A DNA stretch of 64,000 nt from Haloprofundus salilacus (GCF_020150815.1 NZ_CP083723.1:992001-1056000), one strand, 5' to 3'. Counted from the first letter of the stretch, positions 15,498-24,674 are shown. The notes: generated from the letters alone by a model not told the origin. Numbers and translations: made by a program.

Positions 15498-17300
15498 TCA
15501 CTCGACGGTGACGCTCTTGGCGAGGTTCCGTGGTTTGTCGATAGAGCGACCCAGCAGGTTCGCCGTGTGGTACGACACCAGCTGGAGTTGAACGTTCGCG
15601 AGTAGACCGGCCAGTGCGGGGTCGGTGTCCGGAATCGGGAGGTGCGCGTCGGCGGCGTCGACGGCGGGGTGACCCTCGGGGGCGACGGCGACGATGGGCG
15701 CGCCGCGAGTCTGCGCCTCCTTCGCGTTCGTGAGCGTTTTCTGGTCGTCAGTGCCGGTGAACACCGCGAACACCGGCGTCTGGGGCGTGACGAGCGCCAG
15801 CGGGCCGTGTTTCAGCTCGCCGGAGGCGAACCCCTCGGCGTGCTCGTACGTGATCTCCTTGAACTTCAGCGCGCCCTCGACGGCGACGGGGTAGCCGAGG
15901 CCGCGACCGATGAAGAAGAACGCCTCGCTGCCGAGGTAGCGGTCGGCGAGTTCGTGGGCCTGGTCGCCGTCGAGCACCTCGCGGACGTCCGCGGGCAGCG
16001 AGCGCAGCGACTCGAAGAAGTTCTTCGGGTCGTCCCACGGCAGGTCGCCGGTCACGTCCTCGCCGACGCAGTGGCTGAGCAGACAGAGCGCCGCGACCTG
16101 CGAAGAGAACGTCTTCGTCGCCGCGACGCCGATTTCCGGTCCGGCGCGGACGAGGAGCGTCTCGTCGGCCTCGCGCGAGGCAGTCGATCCCTGCACGTTC
16201 GTGACGGCGACGGTCCGGGCGCCTTCCGCGTCGGCGCGTTCGAGCGCGCTGAGGGTGTCCGCCGTCTCGCCGCTCTGGGTGACGGCGACGACGAGCGTCT
16301 CGTCGGTGATGGGGTCGGAGGTACCGTACTCGCTGGCGCGGAAAGCGCGGGCGCGGACGCCGGCAGCGTTGAGCAGTCGCGCGCCGTACAGCGCCGCGTG
16401 GTACGACGTTCCGCAGGCGACGAACTGTACTTCGGTCACGTCTTCGAACGCGTCGAGTTCGGTGAGCGTTACGCCGGTTTCGTCGATTCGGCCGTCGACC
16501 GTGTTCGCCAGCGACGTCGGCTGGTTGTGAATCTCTTTGAGCATGTAGTGATCGTAGGAGCCTTTCCCGGCGTCCTCGGGGTCCCAGTCGACGGTGTCGA
16601 TCTCGCGGGAGACGGGTTCGCCGCCGACGGTGGTCATCGTGACGCTGTCGGGTTCGACGACGACCATGTCGCCGTCTTCGAGGTAGACGACTTCCGCGGT
16701 GTGTTCGAGGAACGCAGGCACGTCGCTAGCCAGGAAGTACTCGCTGTCGTCGAGTCCGAGCACGAGCGGCGACCCCTGTCGCGCGGCGTAGACGGCCTCG
16801 AATCCGTCGACGATCGCGGCGATAGCGTAGCTGCCCTCGAGTTCGCGGACGGTGCGGCGGAATGCCTCTTCGGGCGTGCCGACCTCCCCGAGATGGGAAG
16901 CGATGAGGTGCGGGACGACTTCCGTGTCGGTGTCGCTGACGAACTCGACGCCTTCTGCTTCGAGACTCGCCTTCAGTTCCTCGTAGTTCTCGATGACGCC
17001 GTTGTGGACGACGGCGACCCGACCGGACTCGTCGGTGTGGGGGTGGGCGTTGTCGTCGGTCGGCGCGCCGTGCGTACTCCAGCGCGTGTGACCGATGCCG
17101 ACGTTACCGCTCGGCTCCGCGCCGCGAATCGCGCTTTTCAGCTCCGCGACTTTCCCCGAGCGCTTGTGGACTTTGATACCGGTGCCGTTCTTGACGGCGA
17201 CGCCGGCAGAGTCGTAGCCGCGGTATTCGAGGCTCTCTAACCCCGAGACGAGCGCGCCGACGGAGTCCGTCCGGCCGACGCGAGCGATGATGCCGCACAT
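15498..17300 (-). CDS. glmS: Glutamine--fructose-6-phosphate aminotransferase (isomerizing)
   Basis: A 600-residue GlmS of normal length. The N-terminal glutaminase domain starts MCGIIARVG, so Cys is exposed as nucleophile after Met removal, followed by GLESLEYRGYDSAG and GHTRWSTHG. Two SIS domains follow (FVACGTSYHAALYGARLLN, TQSGETADTLSALE; GLGYPVAVEGALKFKEITYEHAEGF). The C-terminus ends AKSVTVE as in the family. It makes glucosamine-6-phosphate from fructose-6-phosphate and glutamine. It is transcribed towards glmM. A leader ORF (17301-17393) and a promoter motif (17418-17436) lie upstream. Confidence 0.96.
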   Translation of the reverse strand: MCGIIARVGRTDSVGALVSGLESLEYRGYDSAGVAVKNGTGIKVHKRSGKVAELKSAIRGAEPSGNVGIGHTRWSTHGAPTDDNAHPHTDESGRVAVVHNGVIENYEELKASLEAEGVEFVSDTDTEVVPHLIASHLGEVGTPEEAFRRTVRELEGSYAIAAIVDGFEAVYAARQGSPLVLGLDDSEYFLASDVPAFLEHTAEVVYLEDGDMVVVEPDSVTMTTVGGEPVSREIDTVDWDPEDAGKGSYDHYMLKEIHNQPTSLANTVDGRIDETGVTLTELDAFEDVTEVQFVACGTSYHAALYGARLLNAAGVRARAFRASEYGTSDPITDETLVVAVTQSGETADTLSALERADAEGARTVAVTNVQGSTASREADETLLVRAGPEIGVAATKTFSSQVAALCLLSHCVGEDVTGDLPWDDPKNFFESLRSLPADVREVLDGDQAHELADRYLGSEAFFFIGRGLGYPVAVEGALKFKEITYEHAEGFASGELKHGPLALVTPQTPVFAVFTGTDDQKTLTNAKEAQTRGAPIVAVAPEGHPAVDAADAHLPIPDTDPALAGLLANVQLQLVSYHTANLLGRSIDKPRNLAKSVTVE

Positions 17301-17393
17301 CTACATTACCTCCGTGGTGTTTCGAGCCAGAGGGCGGGCGTGTCGGTTGATTTCGGTGCTGCGTCCCGATAGGGCGGAACTGTCGCGGACCAT
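17301..17393 (-). CDS. Putative 30-residue leader ORF directly before glmS
   Basis: An ATG at 17393 lies about 28 nt downstream of the TATA-like ATAGTAAT of the promoter motif, the distance expected for a leaderless transcript. The frame runs 30 codons and ends with TAG immediately before the glmS ATG, in the same reading frame. It contains five Arg and two Glu residues and no known motif. Translation of it would force termination-reinitiation at glmS. The arrangement is seen in the sequence; a function is inferred. Confidence 0.35.
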   Translation of the reverse strand: MVRDSSALSGRSTEINRHARPLARNTTEVM

Positions 17394-17417
17394 ACTTCGA
17401 CCTCCCACCCTGTATCA

Positions 17418-17436
17418 ATTACTATGAACGAGGTAA
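17418..17436 (-). promoter_or_regulatory. Polysaccharide-type promoter motif upstream of glmS
   Basis: Minus-strand TTACCTCGTTCATAGTAAT. It shares GTTCATARTAAT with the boxes at 13582 and 32144. The G of GTTC lies 129 nt from the glmS ATG, exactly as in the GT4 gene at 32280. Confidence 0.55.
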
Positions 17437-17939
17437 TGAGAACTTATTTCGCCGCTAAAGACCGTTTCAACCTGCAACAGTAACAACCACGGCACCCGCC
17501 AGGGGTTCCGGTGGTGTCGGTGACGGTCGCGGAACCCCCACCGAAAAACCCGTCGCCGACACACCGACAGTTCGATACCACGTCTTCGAGCGCGAGATGG
17601 GTCTGTCGTCGGCACACCCACCGGCGCAGCCAGCGACACGCCGTAGTGAGGCCGTCGAGTCGATTCACACCGAGTCGACAGGCAGTACGTTGCGTCTCGT
17701 CGTCCGACCGACAGCGTCACCGCGTCGGAGGAGGGTTGCGTGTCCGGGCGGGCCCTCGCGTCGTCGACTGGCAGATCGAGTGACGCGGAGGGCGAATCGG
17801 ACGACGCCGAGTACGCGCTACCGTCTACGTCTCCGAAAACAGGTCTGACTCCCCGGGTGCCGGCGGCTCTCGACGATCTCAAGCGATGGCAGCGTCGACG
17901 GCCGAAGAACGGTGACAGCAGCTGCCGACGGCTCGAACG
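17437..17939. other. 500-bp intergenic region with no recognised gene
   Basis: It lies downstream of the regulator ending at 17940 and upstream of the glmS promoter. Open frames here are Arg/Ser-rich, change frame often and lack start signals. I see no tRNA, repeat or clear terminator apart from the general G+C-rich sequence. Confidence 0.5.
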
Positions 17940-19409
17940 TCACCGAAGCGCCGAGTCGGCCCAGTCGGGCGTCTCGTCGGTGAGCGCGATGACATTCTCG
18001 CGACCGACGTTTATTTTCGTGAGTTTGCCCTCCTCCTCCATCCGCGAGAGGAGGCGGCTCACTTTCGACTTCGACCACTCGGTGCGCTTGACGATTTCAC
18101 TCTGTTTGAGTCGCCCGCTCTCCTCGTGTAGCATCTGCAAAACGCGGCCGTCGTCCGATAGGGGAATCTGTGGGTCGAACGACGCCTCGGCGGACGGTTC
18201 GGCGGGGGCGCGTCCGGCTTCGATGGCGTCTCGTTCCTCGTCGGAGCCGGTTTTGAGCGCCGCGACGAGCGCATCGCCGCGCGTGTGGACCACCGTGGCG
18301 ATGCTGCGGTCGCTGCGACGGTACCAGACGCCGAGCGCAGCGAGTAGCGCGAGCGCAAGCCCGACGAACCCGACCGTCGTCGTCGGATTCGTCGGGTCGG
18401 ATCCCAACGCGAACTCCGTACTGTCGGAGAGTCCGTCGCCGTCGGTGTCGGTGTCGAGCGGGTCGGTACCGTAGACGGTGGCCTCCGCGCTGTCGTTGAG
18501 ACCGTCGCCGTCGGTGTCGGGGTCGAGCGGATCGGTGTTGTGCTCGTCGACTTCCGCGCCGTCGAGGAGACCGTCGTCGTCGGTGTCCTCTTCGACGGGG
18601 TCGGTCTCCAAGGCGAGTTCCTCGCTATCGGTGAGACCGTCGCCGTCTGTGTCGGGGTTGAGCGGGTCGGTGCCGTGGTCGTCGACTTCCGCGCCGTCGG
18701 GGACGCCGTCGCCGTCGGTGTCGGGGTTCGTGATGTTCGTTCCGACGATTATCTCCTCTTGGTCTCGGAGTCCGTCGCCGTCGGTGTCGGGGTCGAGCGG
18801 ATCGGTGCCACGGTCGTAGACCTCCGCGCCGTCGAAGATTCCGTCGCCGTCGGTGTCGCGGGAGTTGAGGTCGGTGCCGAGTTCGACCTCGCGTTCGTTC
18901 GAGAGGTTGTCGTCGTCGTAGTCGCCGGAGCGTTCGATGAAAGTGTACGTCGCGGTGGTCGACGCGACGGCTTCCTCGTTGCCGAACCCGCGGCTCGCGA
19001 CGAGGGTGACGTTCCGTTCGCCGCTGATGTTCGGCGGGTAGCGCTCGAAGGCGAACACGACGTTTCTCGACCCGTTCGGGTCGACGTTCATCTGCTGGCA
19101 GTCGAGTTGCACCCGCTTTCCGCTCTCGTCTTCGGCGTACGCACAGAACTCGTACAGGGAGCTGTTTCCGGCGTTGTGAAAGCGCGCCGAGAGGGAACTT
19201 GACTCGTTCCGCCAGATGTACGTCCGGTTTTCGCCCTGTTCGACGGTTCCCGCTTCGGAGACGCGTAGTTCCCCGAACGAGGAGCCGGCGCTCACGCCCT
19301 CCGACTGCGAGAGCGCCGGGGCGTTCGCCGCCGTCGCGGCCGGGACACTCGCGAGTATCAACAGGAGGGCTAGAACCGTTCGGGCGACTCGGTGCTTCGG
19401 TTTCGTCAC
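17940..19409 (-). CDS. Membrane one-component regulator with TSP3 calcium-binding stalk
   Basis: A 489-residue protein. In order it has a signal peptide (about 1-30, [16 protein letters not shown]), a beta-rich extracellular domain with NxT/NxS sites (30-160), at least six thrombospondin type-3-like units [14 protein letters not shown] (about 165-345), one transmembrane helix ([22 protein letters not shown], about 348-370) and a C-terminal winged helix ([48 protein letters not shown]..., about 415-475). The Asp-rich loops are of the kind that bind Ca2+. The DNA-binding domain is close to that at 9513-10694. GTG start. It may sense envelope state; it lies between glmS and another regulator. 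Confidence 0.87.
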   Translation of the reverse strand: MTKPKHRVARTVLALLLILASVPAATAANAPALSQSEGVSAGSSFGELRVSEAGTVEQGENRTYIWRNESSSLSARFHNAGNSSLYEFCAYAEDESGKRVQLDCQQMNVDPNGSRNVVFAFERYPPNISGERNVTLVASRGFGNEEAVASTTATYTFIERSGDYDDDNLSNEREVELGTDLNSRDTDGDGIFDGAEVYDRGTDPLDPDTDGDGLRDQEEIIVGTNITNPDTDGDGVPDGAEVDDHGTDPLNPDTDGDGLTDSEELALETDPVEEDTDDDGLLDGAEVDEHNTDPLDPDTDGDGLNDSAEATVYGTDPLDTDTDGDGLSDSTEFALGSDPTNPTTTVGFVGLALALLAALGVWYRRSDRSIATVVHTRGDALVAALKTGSDEERDAIEAGRAPAEPSAEASFDPQIPLSDDGRVLQMLHEESGRLKQSEIVKRTEWSKSKVSRLLSRMEEEGKLTKINVGRENVIALTDETPDWADSALR

Positions 19410-19666
19410 GTTACACTCTCCCCTCGATTGATGGGTACGAGAGTGGTCGGTCGATATCGAACGTAGTTCTTTCGGTGTTGTAATATCTCATTACCGATAC
19501 AAATGCGAGCCAATGACAGGTTTCGAAGAGAGCGTCTTACGCCCCGTCAAGGACTCGTTTTCGGGTAATTAATCATTACCGGGGGCTAGTCTTTCCGACC
19601 GCACTTGGCGGTAATCAAACACGACATCCGCGTCGGGGGCGGGGGGCGGCGTTCCGAGCGGAACAG

Positions 19667-20299
19667 TCAGTTGCTATCGGTGTCGGTCGAGAGGGCGGAT
19701 CGGGAGTATCCCGAGAGGGCGTACGTGACGGTGGCGATGGTGAGCATCACCGCGATGAGTCCCACCGCGAGACCGCTAGATTGGCCGAGTACGGGGGCGT
19801 CGAAGGTGATTCCGAGCAGTGCGAGCGCGCCGACGCCCGAGACGCCGATGGAGTACTTCTGCCACGAGGCCGATTCCACTGCCTCGACCCCTGGGGTTGC
19901 GGGCCCAGATGGGGAGGCTTCCTCGACGATCTCGTTCGTCAGGTACGGGTCAAACTGGTCGGCGATGTCGTTTCGCTCGACGACACCGCGGCTTTTGTTG
20001 TAGTCGATGACGCCGTCTTCGTCGAGTTTCGGGAGGTGTTCTTGATAGAGCGCGATGTAGACGCGCTGGCGCTGGTCGGACATCAACGCTTCCACGGTGG
20101 TGTCGTTCTCCCACGCGGCAACCTGTTCTGCGATGTCGCGCATGCGAACCGGGCCTTCGGTTCCGCGGAGATACCAGAGTACGTCGCGGCGGCGACGGTT
20201 CTGGAGGATGTGGAACAACTGGTCCTTCGACAGGGGGGTTTCCTCCGCCATCTGGGGGGGCTCGAACCGGGCCATGTTATCGGACTCTGTGACTGTCAT
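19667..20299 (-). CDS. DUF7344-like winged-helix regulator with two membrane helices
   Basis: A 210-residue protein. Residues 22-125 form the haloarchaeal winged helix LSKDQLFHILQNRRRRDVLWYLRGTEGPVRMRDIAEQVAAWEND...LPKLDEDGVIDYNKSRGVVE. Two C-terminal hydrophobic helices (YSIGVSGVGALALLGITFDAPVLG and LAVGLIAVMLTIATVTYALSGY) anchor it. Proteins of this kind sit next to surface-glycan loci in haloarchaea. The gene at 59091 is a soluble relative. ATG 20299 is supported by a TATA box about 30 nt upstream (20325-20332, leaderless). Phased CTGTT repeats upstream may be its operator. Confidence 0.85.
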   Translation of the reverse strand: MTVTESDNMARFEPPQMAEETPLSKDQLFHILQNRRRRDVLWYLRGTEGPVRMRDIAEQVAAWENDTTVEALMSDQRQRVYIALYQEHLPKLDEDGVIDYNKSRGVVERNDIADQFDPYLTNEIVEEASPSGPATPGVEAVESASWQKYSIGVSGVGALALLGITFDAPVLGQSSGLAVGLIAVMLTIATVTYALSGYSRSALSTDTDSN

Positions 20300-20324
20300 G
20301 TGGCAGGTACAAACTCTGGGGAGG

Positions 20325-20332
20325 TAATAAAT
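20325..20332 (-). promoter_or_regulatory. TATA box for the DUF7344-like regulator
   Basis: Plus-strand taataaat (minus ATTTATTA), centred about 29 nt before the ATG at 20299. This fits a leaderless mRNA. Confidence 0.6.
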
Positions 20333-20357
20333 CAGGATGTCTGTATCGATAGATGCA

Positions 20358-20428
20358 ACTGTTGCAGCGCGTCAGACGTACTGTTGCAAACCGTTTCAGA
20401 CTGTTGTATGCGACCGTTTTAGCTGTTT
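20358..20428. repeat. Four CTGTT(G/T) repeats phased at about 21 bp
   Basis: CTGTTGCA at 20359, CTGTTGCA at 20381, CTGTTGTA at 20401 and CTGTTTAT at 20423, giving spacings of 22, 20 and 22 bp, about two helical turns. They lie directly upstream of the TATA box of the DUF7344-like gene, so a cooperatively bound activator or repressor on one face of the DNA is plausible. Confidence 0.5.
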
Positions 20429-21019
20429 ATAGTTATTTACTCAAGTTCGAATTGCTATTTTCCGAGATCGGAGACGAATCGCCCCGAGAAATGGTATTAA
20501 ATCTGGTAAAACGGGCGTGGAGAGAGGGTTGACAGTCACTCGTCTCGCCGTCGAAGACGCGGCGTCCTGACGGCGGTCCGATTGCCCGTTCGGGTCGTCT
20601 CACTCGCCGCTCTGTTCGGTCACCTCGGTTGGAGTTGCCGAACCGGAGGCGACGCGGGACAGCGTCGCTTCCGCGGCGAGCGAGCGGACGATGGCGGTGG
20701 GTGTCGCGTACGTCATGGGGTTCGCGGGAAGGCTCCCGCAGATTCTCCGAGGGGAGACACCCACATTGTTATATGCGACACAATGACGGAAACAGTGAAA
20801 TTCGTTGAAACGGCCGGCGGTCCGCCTGCGCGACGCCTGGTCGACGCAGACGGTCCGAGGAATCCGGAGAGCGTCGCGAGAGGGCTTGTGGACCTCCTAA
20901 ACGAGTGAATAGACGAAACAGTCGGCGTCACTTTCACGAAGAACGGACGCGAGAGCCTCGAGAAGGGCCGCGACGGCAGTTTCCGACCGTCTCGTGCATC
21001 GAAAATCGGGCAATTCCGC
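20429..21019. other. Intergenic region upstream of the polysaccharide operon
   Basis: 590 bp with a TATA-like ggtattaaatc near 20492-20500 (plus strand) and one weak small frame (20783-20908). Otherwise I see no gene or structured RNA that I can support. Confidence 0.45.
20783..20908 (+). CDS. Possible 41-residue small protein
   Basis: A short frame (MTETVKFVETAGGPPARRLV...) with plausible haloarchaeal composition and a helical, acidic C-terminus (VARGLVDLLNE). A TTATAT element is only about 14 nt before the ATG, too close for a normal TATA position, which weakens the case. No family recognised. It may be a remnant or chance frame. Confidence 0.25.
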   Translation: MTETVKFVETAGGPPARRLVDADGPRNPESVARGLVDLLNE

Positions 21020-21038
21020 TTACTCGCTCTATAATAAA
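21020..21038 (+). promoter_or_regulatory. Promoter motif of the five-gene polysaccharide operon
   Basis: TTACTCGCTCTATAATAAA, with TTAC spaced from ATAATAA as in the other polysaccharide promoters. It lies 150 nt before the dehydrogenase ATG and 67 nt before the short leader frame at 21105. Confidence 0.45.
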
Positions 21039-21104
21039 GCCGGTATCGTGGTTCGGGAGAGACGAAGCCCACCTGCGGTCTACGCAGGGGGAAGGAAACT
21101 CCAC

Positions 21105-21191
21105 ATGAGCGAGATACAGACGCTTCGTCACGGCAGACGGAACTGCACGGTCGAAAACGGACGGCTCCCTGCAGCGGAGGTCCAGCGATGA
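21105..21191 (+). CDS. Putative 28-residue leader ORF before the dehydrogenase
   Basis: ATG at 21105 is preceded by a purine-rich stretch (gggggaaggaa). The frame ends with TGA at 21189-21191, overlapping the dehydrogenase ATG as ATGA. It is rich in Arg. The architecture resembles the leader frames before glmS, GT4 and the flippase, suggesting translational coupling; it could also be chance. Confidence 0.3.
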   Translation: MSEIQTLRHGRRNCTVENGRLPAAEVQR

Positions 21192-22534
21192 GTTCGGGAC
21201 TGACCGACACCCGTCGTCGCGACGAGGGCCGCCGCATCGAGTCGGTCGGCCGCACCGAGACCATCTGTGTCGTCGGTCTCGGCTACGTCGGTCTCCCGCT
21301 CGCAGTTCATTTCGACCGCGTCGACCAGCAGGTCATCGGCTACGACATCGACGACGAGAAGGTGGACACTCTCACCGAAGGCACCGACACGACCGGTGAT
21401 CTCGGAGACGCCGCTGTCGCCGACAGCGAGGTGGAGTTCACGACCGACCCGGCGACCATCGCCGACGCCGACTACGTCATCGTCACCGTGCCGACGCCCG
21501 TCGACGAGATGGAGAACCCGGACCTCCGGTTCGTCGAGAGCGCCGGTGAGACCATCGGCACGCACATGACGCCCGAGACGACCGTCATCCTCGAATCGAC
21601 GGTGTTCCCCGGCGCGACCCGCTCGGTGCTCGCCCCCGTGCTCGAAGAGGCGTCCGGTCTCACCGCGGGCGAGGAGTTCTTCGTCGCATACTCGCCCGAG
21701 CGTGCGACCCCCGGCGACGAGAAACACGGTCTCCGCGACGTGGTGAAAGTTGTCGGCGCCGACGACCCCGCGGTGCTCGAAGACGTTGCTGACCTCTACG
21801 AGCGCGTCGTCGACGCGGGCGTTCACCGCACGTCGTCGCTCGAAGCGGCCGAGGCGTCGAAAGTCGTCGAGAACGTCCAGCGCGACCTGAACATCGCGCT
21901 AATGAACGAGCTCGCCATCGCCTTCGAGCACATCGGCATCAACACCCAGGAGGTGCTCGACGCCGCCGGGACGAAGTGGAACTTCCACGACTACTCGCCG
22001 GGCCTCGTCGGTGGCCACTGCATCCCCGTCGACCCGTTCTACTTCGCGTACCGCTCGAAGATGGAGGGCTACGTCCCGGAACTGACGCTGAAGGCGCGCG
22101 ACGTCAACCGCCGGATGCCCGAGCACGTCTCCGAACTCGCGCTGAAGACGCTGAACGACTGCGGTAACGTCCTCGGCGAGAGTCGCGTCGTCGTGCTCGG
22201 ACTGACGTACAAACCGAACGTCGCCGACACGCGGACGTCGGTCGTCGACGGCGTAATCGACACGATGAAAGAGTACGGCGTCGACGTGCTCGGATTCGAC
22301 CCGTACGCTGACCCCGAGCAGACGAGCCAACAGTTCGGCATCGACGTGATGGACCAGCCCTCCTTCGAGGGCGCAGACGGTATCGTGCTCGCGACGCCGC
22401 ACGACGTGTTCGAGAACCTCGACCTCGCGGCCGCGCGAGAGGTGATGAACGACGACCCGTTCCTCTTCGACGTTCGCGGGGCGCTCGACGCCGAGGAAGT
22501 CGTCGGACACGGCTTTACCTATCGGAGGGTCTGA
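21188..22534 (+). CDS. Nucleotide-sugar dehydrogenase (UDP-GlcNAc/ManNAc or UDP-glucose 6-dehydrogenase family)
   Basis: A 448-residue UDPGDH-family enzyme, which oxidises a UDP-sugar C6 to the uronate with two NAD+. It shows the NAD fold CVVGLGYVGLPLA (residues 27-39), VTVPTPVDE, ESTVFPG, the catalytic Lys/Asn segment KVVENVQRDLNIALMNE and the active-site Cys278 in GGHCIPVDPFY, then GLTYKPNVADTR of the UDP-binding domain. The GGHCIPVDP form is closer to the WecC/TviB type acting on N-acetyl sugars than to UDP-glucose dehydrogenase, which fits the glmM/glmS context; the exact sugar is inferred. First gene of a five-gene operon. Confidence 0.92.
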   Translation: MSSGLTDTRRRDEGRRIESVGRTETICVVGLGYVGLPLAVHFDRVDQQVIGYDIDDEKVDTLTEGTDTTGDLGDAAVADSEVEFTTDPATIADADYVIVTVPTPVDEMENPDLRFVESAGETIGTHMTPETTVILESTVFPGATRSVLAPVLEEASGLTAGEEFFVAYSPERATPGDEKHGLRDVVKVVGADDPAVLEDVADLYERVVDAGVHRTSSLEAAEASKVVENVQRDLNIALMNELAIAFEHIGINTQEVLDAAGTKWNFHDYSPGLVGGHCIPVDPFYFAYRSKMEGYVPELTLKARDVNRRMPEHVSELALKTLNDCGNVLGESRVVVLGLTYKPNVADTRTSVVDGVIDTMKEYGVDVLGFDPYADPEQTSQQFGIDVMDQPSFEGADGIVLATPHDVFENLDLAAAREVMNDDPFLFDVRGALDAEEVVGHGFTYRRV

Positions 22535-23619
22535 TGTACCGAGAGTCGAGAATTGGCGTAGTCGTCCCCGCCTACAACGAGGAGGGTCTCGTCGGCGAGG
22601 TCATCGACACGATTCCCGCGTTCGTCGATCGGGTGTACGTCGTCGACGACCAGTCGACCGACGGCACGTGGGACGAGATACGGCGCCACGCCGAACGCGC
22701 GAACGCCGCGCACGTCGGCGACGGCGGGCGCCTCGTCGAAACCGACGGCGGCACGGCCCAACTTCACCGACGCAACGGGTCGGCGACTGACGACGACACG
22801 GACGCCCGCGGACCCGACGACGACGCAGCGAGCGAGTCGCCGCCCGCCTTCGACGAGCGCGTCGTCCCCATCCGCCTCGAACGCAACCGCGGCGTCGGCG
22901 GCGCGATCAAGACCGGCTACGCACGCGCGCTCGCTGACGGCATCGACGTCGTCGCCGTGATGAACGGCGACGGGCAGATGGACCCCGAGAAGCTCGACCG
23001 CCTCATCGACCCGGTCGTCTCCGGCGAGGCCGACTACGCGAAGGGCAACCGCCTCCGCTACCGCGAGTACCGCGAGGGGATGAGCGCGTGGCGCTCGTTC
23101 GGCAACTGGCTGCTCACGCTGCTCACCAAGGCCGCCAGCGGCTACTGGAAGACGATGGACCCCCAGAACGGCTACACTGCCATCTCGCGGGAGGCGCTGG
23201 AGACTATCGACTACAAGTCGCTGTACGAGCGCTACGGCTTCTGCAACGACGTGCTCGTCCGTCTGAACGCTCACGGCCTCCGCGTCGCCGACGTGGCGAT
23301 TCCGGCCGTCTACGGCGACGAGGAGAGCACCATCGAGTACAAGACGTTCGTCCCCCGCCTGTCGGCACTGTTAGCCCGGGACTTCCTGTGGCGGCTCCGC
23401 GTGAAGTACCTCACCGTCGATTTCCACCCGCTGGCCGGCCTCTACCTGTTCGGCGCCGCCATCGCCGGCGCGGGCGTCCTCGACGCGCTGCGGAGCGCGG
23501 TCGACGACGACAGAGAGAGCTCCGGCGGCGTCCTCGCCGCCATCGGCACCGTGTCGATGCTCCTGGCGATGGTGTTCGACATGCAGGAAAACGAGGAGTT
23601 GGAGGTGCGCCGAGAGTGA
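22534..23619 (+). CDS. Family 2 glycosyltransferase with acidic insertion
   Basis: A 361-residue GT2 enzyme. The GT-A fold starts GVVVPAYNEEGLVGEVIDTIPAFVDRVYVVDDQSTDGTW (residues 5-49). The usual continuation RNRGVGGAIKTGYARAL is delayed to residue 118 by an insertion of about 60 residues rich in Asp, Ala and Gly. The metal site VAVMNGDGQMDPEKL follows. Two C-terminal hydrophobic segments (LAGLYLFGAAIAGAGVLDAL and VLAAIGTVSMLLAMVFDM) anchor it, as in dolichyl-phosphate mannose synthase-like enzymes. Its ATG shares one base with the preceding stop (TGATG). It probably transfers a sugar to a lipid carrier. Confidence 0.9.
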   Translation: MYRESRIGVVVPAYNEEGLVGEVIDTIPAFVDRVYVVDDQSTDGTWDEIRRHAERANAAHVGDGGRLVETDGGTAQLHRRNGSATDDDTDARGPDDDAASESPPAFDERVVPIRLERNRGVGGAIKTGYARALADGIDVVAVMNGDGQMDPEKLDRLIDPVVSGEADYAKGNRLRYREYREGMSAWRSFGNWLLTLLTKAASGYWKTMDPQNGYTAISREALETIDYKSLYERYGFCNDVLVRLNAHGLRVADVAIPAVYGDEESTIEYKTFVPRLSALLARDFLWRLRVKYLTVDFHPLAGLYLFGAAIAGAGVLDALRSAVDDDRESSGGVLAAIGTVSMLLAMVFDMQENEELEVRRE

Positions 23620-24674
23620 GAGTCGCCGTCACCGTCCAACATCCGGGTCACGTCCACTTCTTCAAGCACGCCATCGACGAACTGGAGGCGCGGGGCCACG
23701 ACGTCCACGTCTTCGCGCGCGAGAAGGAGATGGCCGTCCGCCTGCTCGAACTCTACGAGATAGAACACGAGGTGCTCGCCGGCGAGTCGCACGGACTGGC
23801 CTCCCTCGCGGCAGTGCAGGCGACGTACGAACTGCGACTGCTCCGCCGGGCGCGCGAGTTAAATCCCGACGTCATCACGGCCATCGGCGGCGTCGCAGCC
23901 GCCCACGTCGCGCCGCTCGTCGGCGCGCGGAGCGTCGTCTTCTACGACACCGAGCACGCGACGATCATCAAGAACCTTGCGTATCCGTTCGCACACACCG
24001 TCTGCACGCCGTCGTGCTACGTCGGCGACATCGGCCCGAAGCAGGTCAGGTATCCGGGCTACCACGAACTCGCCTACCTCCACCCCGACCGCTTCTCGCC
24101 CGACCCCGCGGTGCTTGACGACCTCGGACTCGACGAGGGCGACTCGTTCGTCGTCACTCGGTTCAACGACTGGGGCTCGTCGCACGATATGGGTCAGAGC
24201 GGCTTCGACGACATCGGCGAAGTCGTCGAACGGCTCTCCGACACCGGCGCGACGGTGTTCGTCACCGCCGAGATGGAGCTTCCGGCGGACGTAGCGGGGC
24301 ATCGTCTCGACCTCTCGCCCGAGCGGATGCACGACCTGCTGTACTACGCCGACTGTTACGTCGGCGAGGGGGCGACGACGGCCGCCGAGTGCGCGATGCT
24401 CGGCACGCCGGCCGTCTACGTCAACAGCCTCTCGCTCGGCTACGTCAGCGAACTCGACGACGAGTACGATCTTGTCTACAGCTGCAACGGGCCGAACCGA
24501 CACCGCGACGCGCTCAGCCACGCCGTCGCCATCCTCGAGGGTCACGACGGCGACGCCGAGACGTGGCGCGCCCGCCGCGACCGACTACTCTCCGAGCGCG
24601 TCGACGTGACCGACGTCATCGTCGACCAACTGGAGTCGTCGGGCGGCGGTCGTCGAATCAGAGCCACAGCATGA
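23616..24674 (+). CDS. DUF354 family (GT-B-like) protein
   Basis: A 352-residue protein starting at GTG 23616, which overlaps the previous stop as GTGA. It begins VRVAVTVQHPGHVHFFKHAIDELEARGHDVHVFAREK, the DUF354 N-terminus, and continues with VITAIGGVAAAHVAPLVGARSVVFYDTEHA and YYADCYVGEGATTAAECAMLGTPAVYVNSLSLGYVSELD, a nucleotide-sugar binding pattern of the epimerase/glycosyltransferase superfamily. DUF354 proteins are common in archaeal glycan loci; activity is unproven (glycosyltransferase or 2-epimerase-like). It is tightly coupled to both neighbours. Confidence 0.9.
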   Translation: MRVAVTVQHPGHVHFFKHAIDELEARGHDVHVFAREKEMAVRLLELYEIEHEVLAGESHGLASLAAVQATYELRLLRRARELNPDVITAIGGVAAAHVAPLVGARSVVFYDTEHATIIKNLAYPFAHTVCTPSCYVGDIGPKQVRYPGYHELAYLHPDRFSPDPAVLDDLGLDEGDSFVVTRFNDWGSSHDMGQSGFDDIGEVVERLSDTGATVFVTAEMELPADVAGHRLDLSPERMHDLLYYADCYVGEGATTAAECAMLGTPAVYVNSLSLGYVSELDDEYDLVYSCNGPNRHRDALSHAVAILEGHDGDAETWRARRDRLLSERVDVTDVIVDQLESSGGGRRIRATA

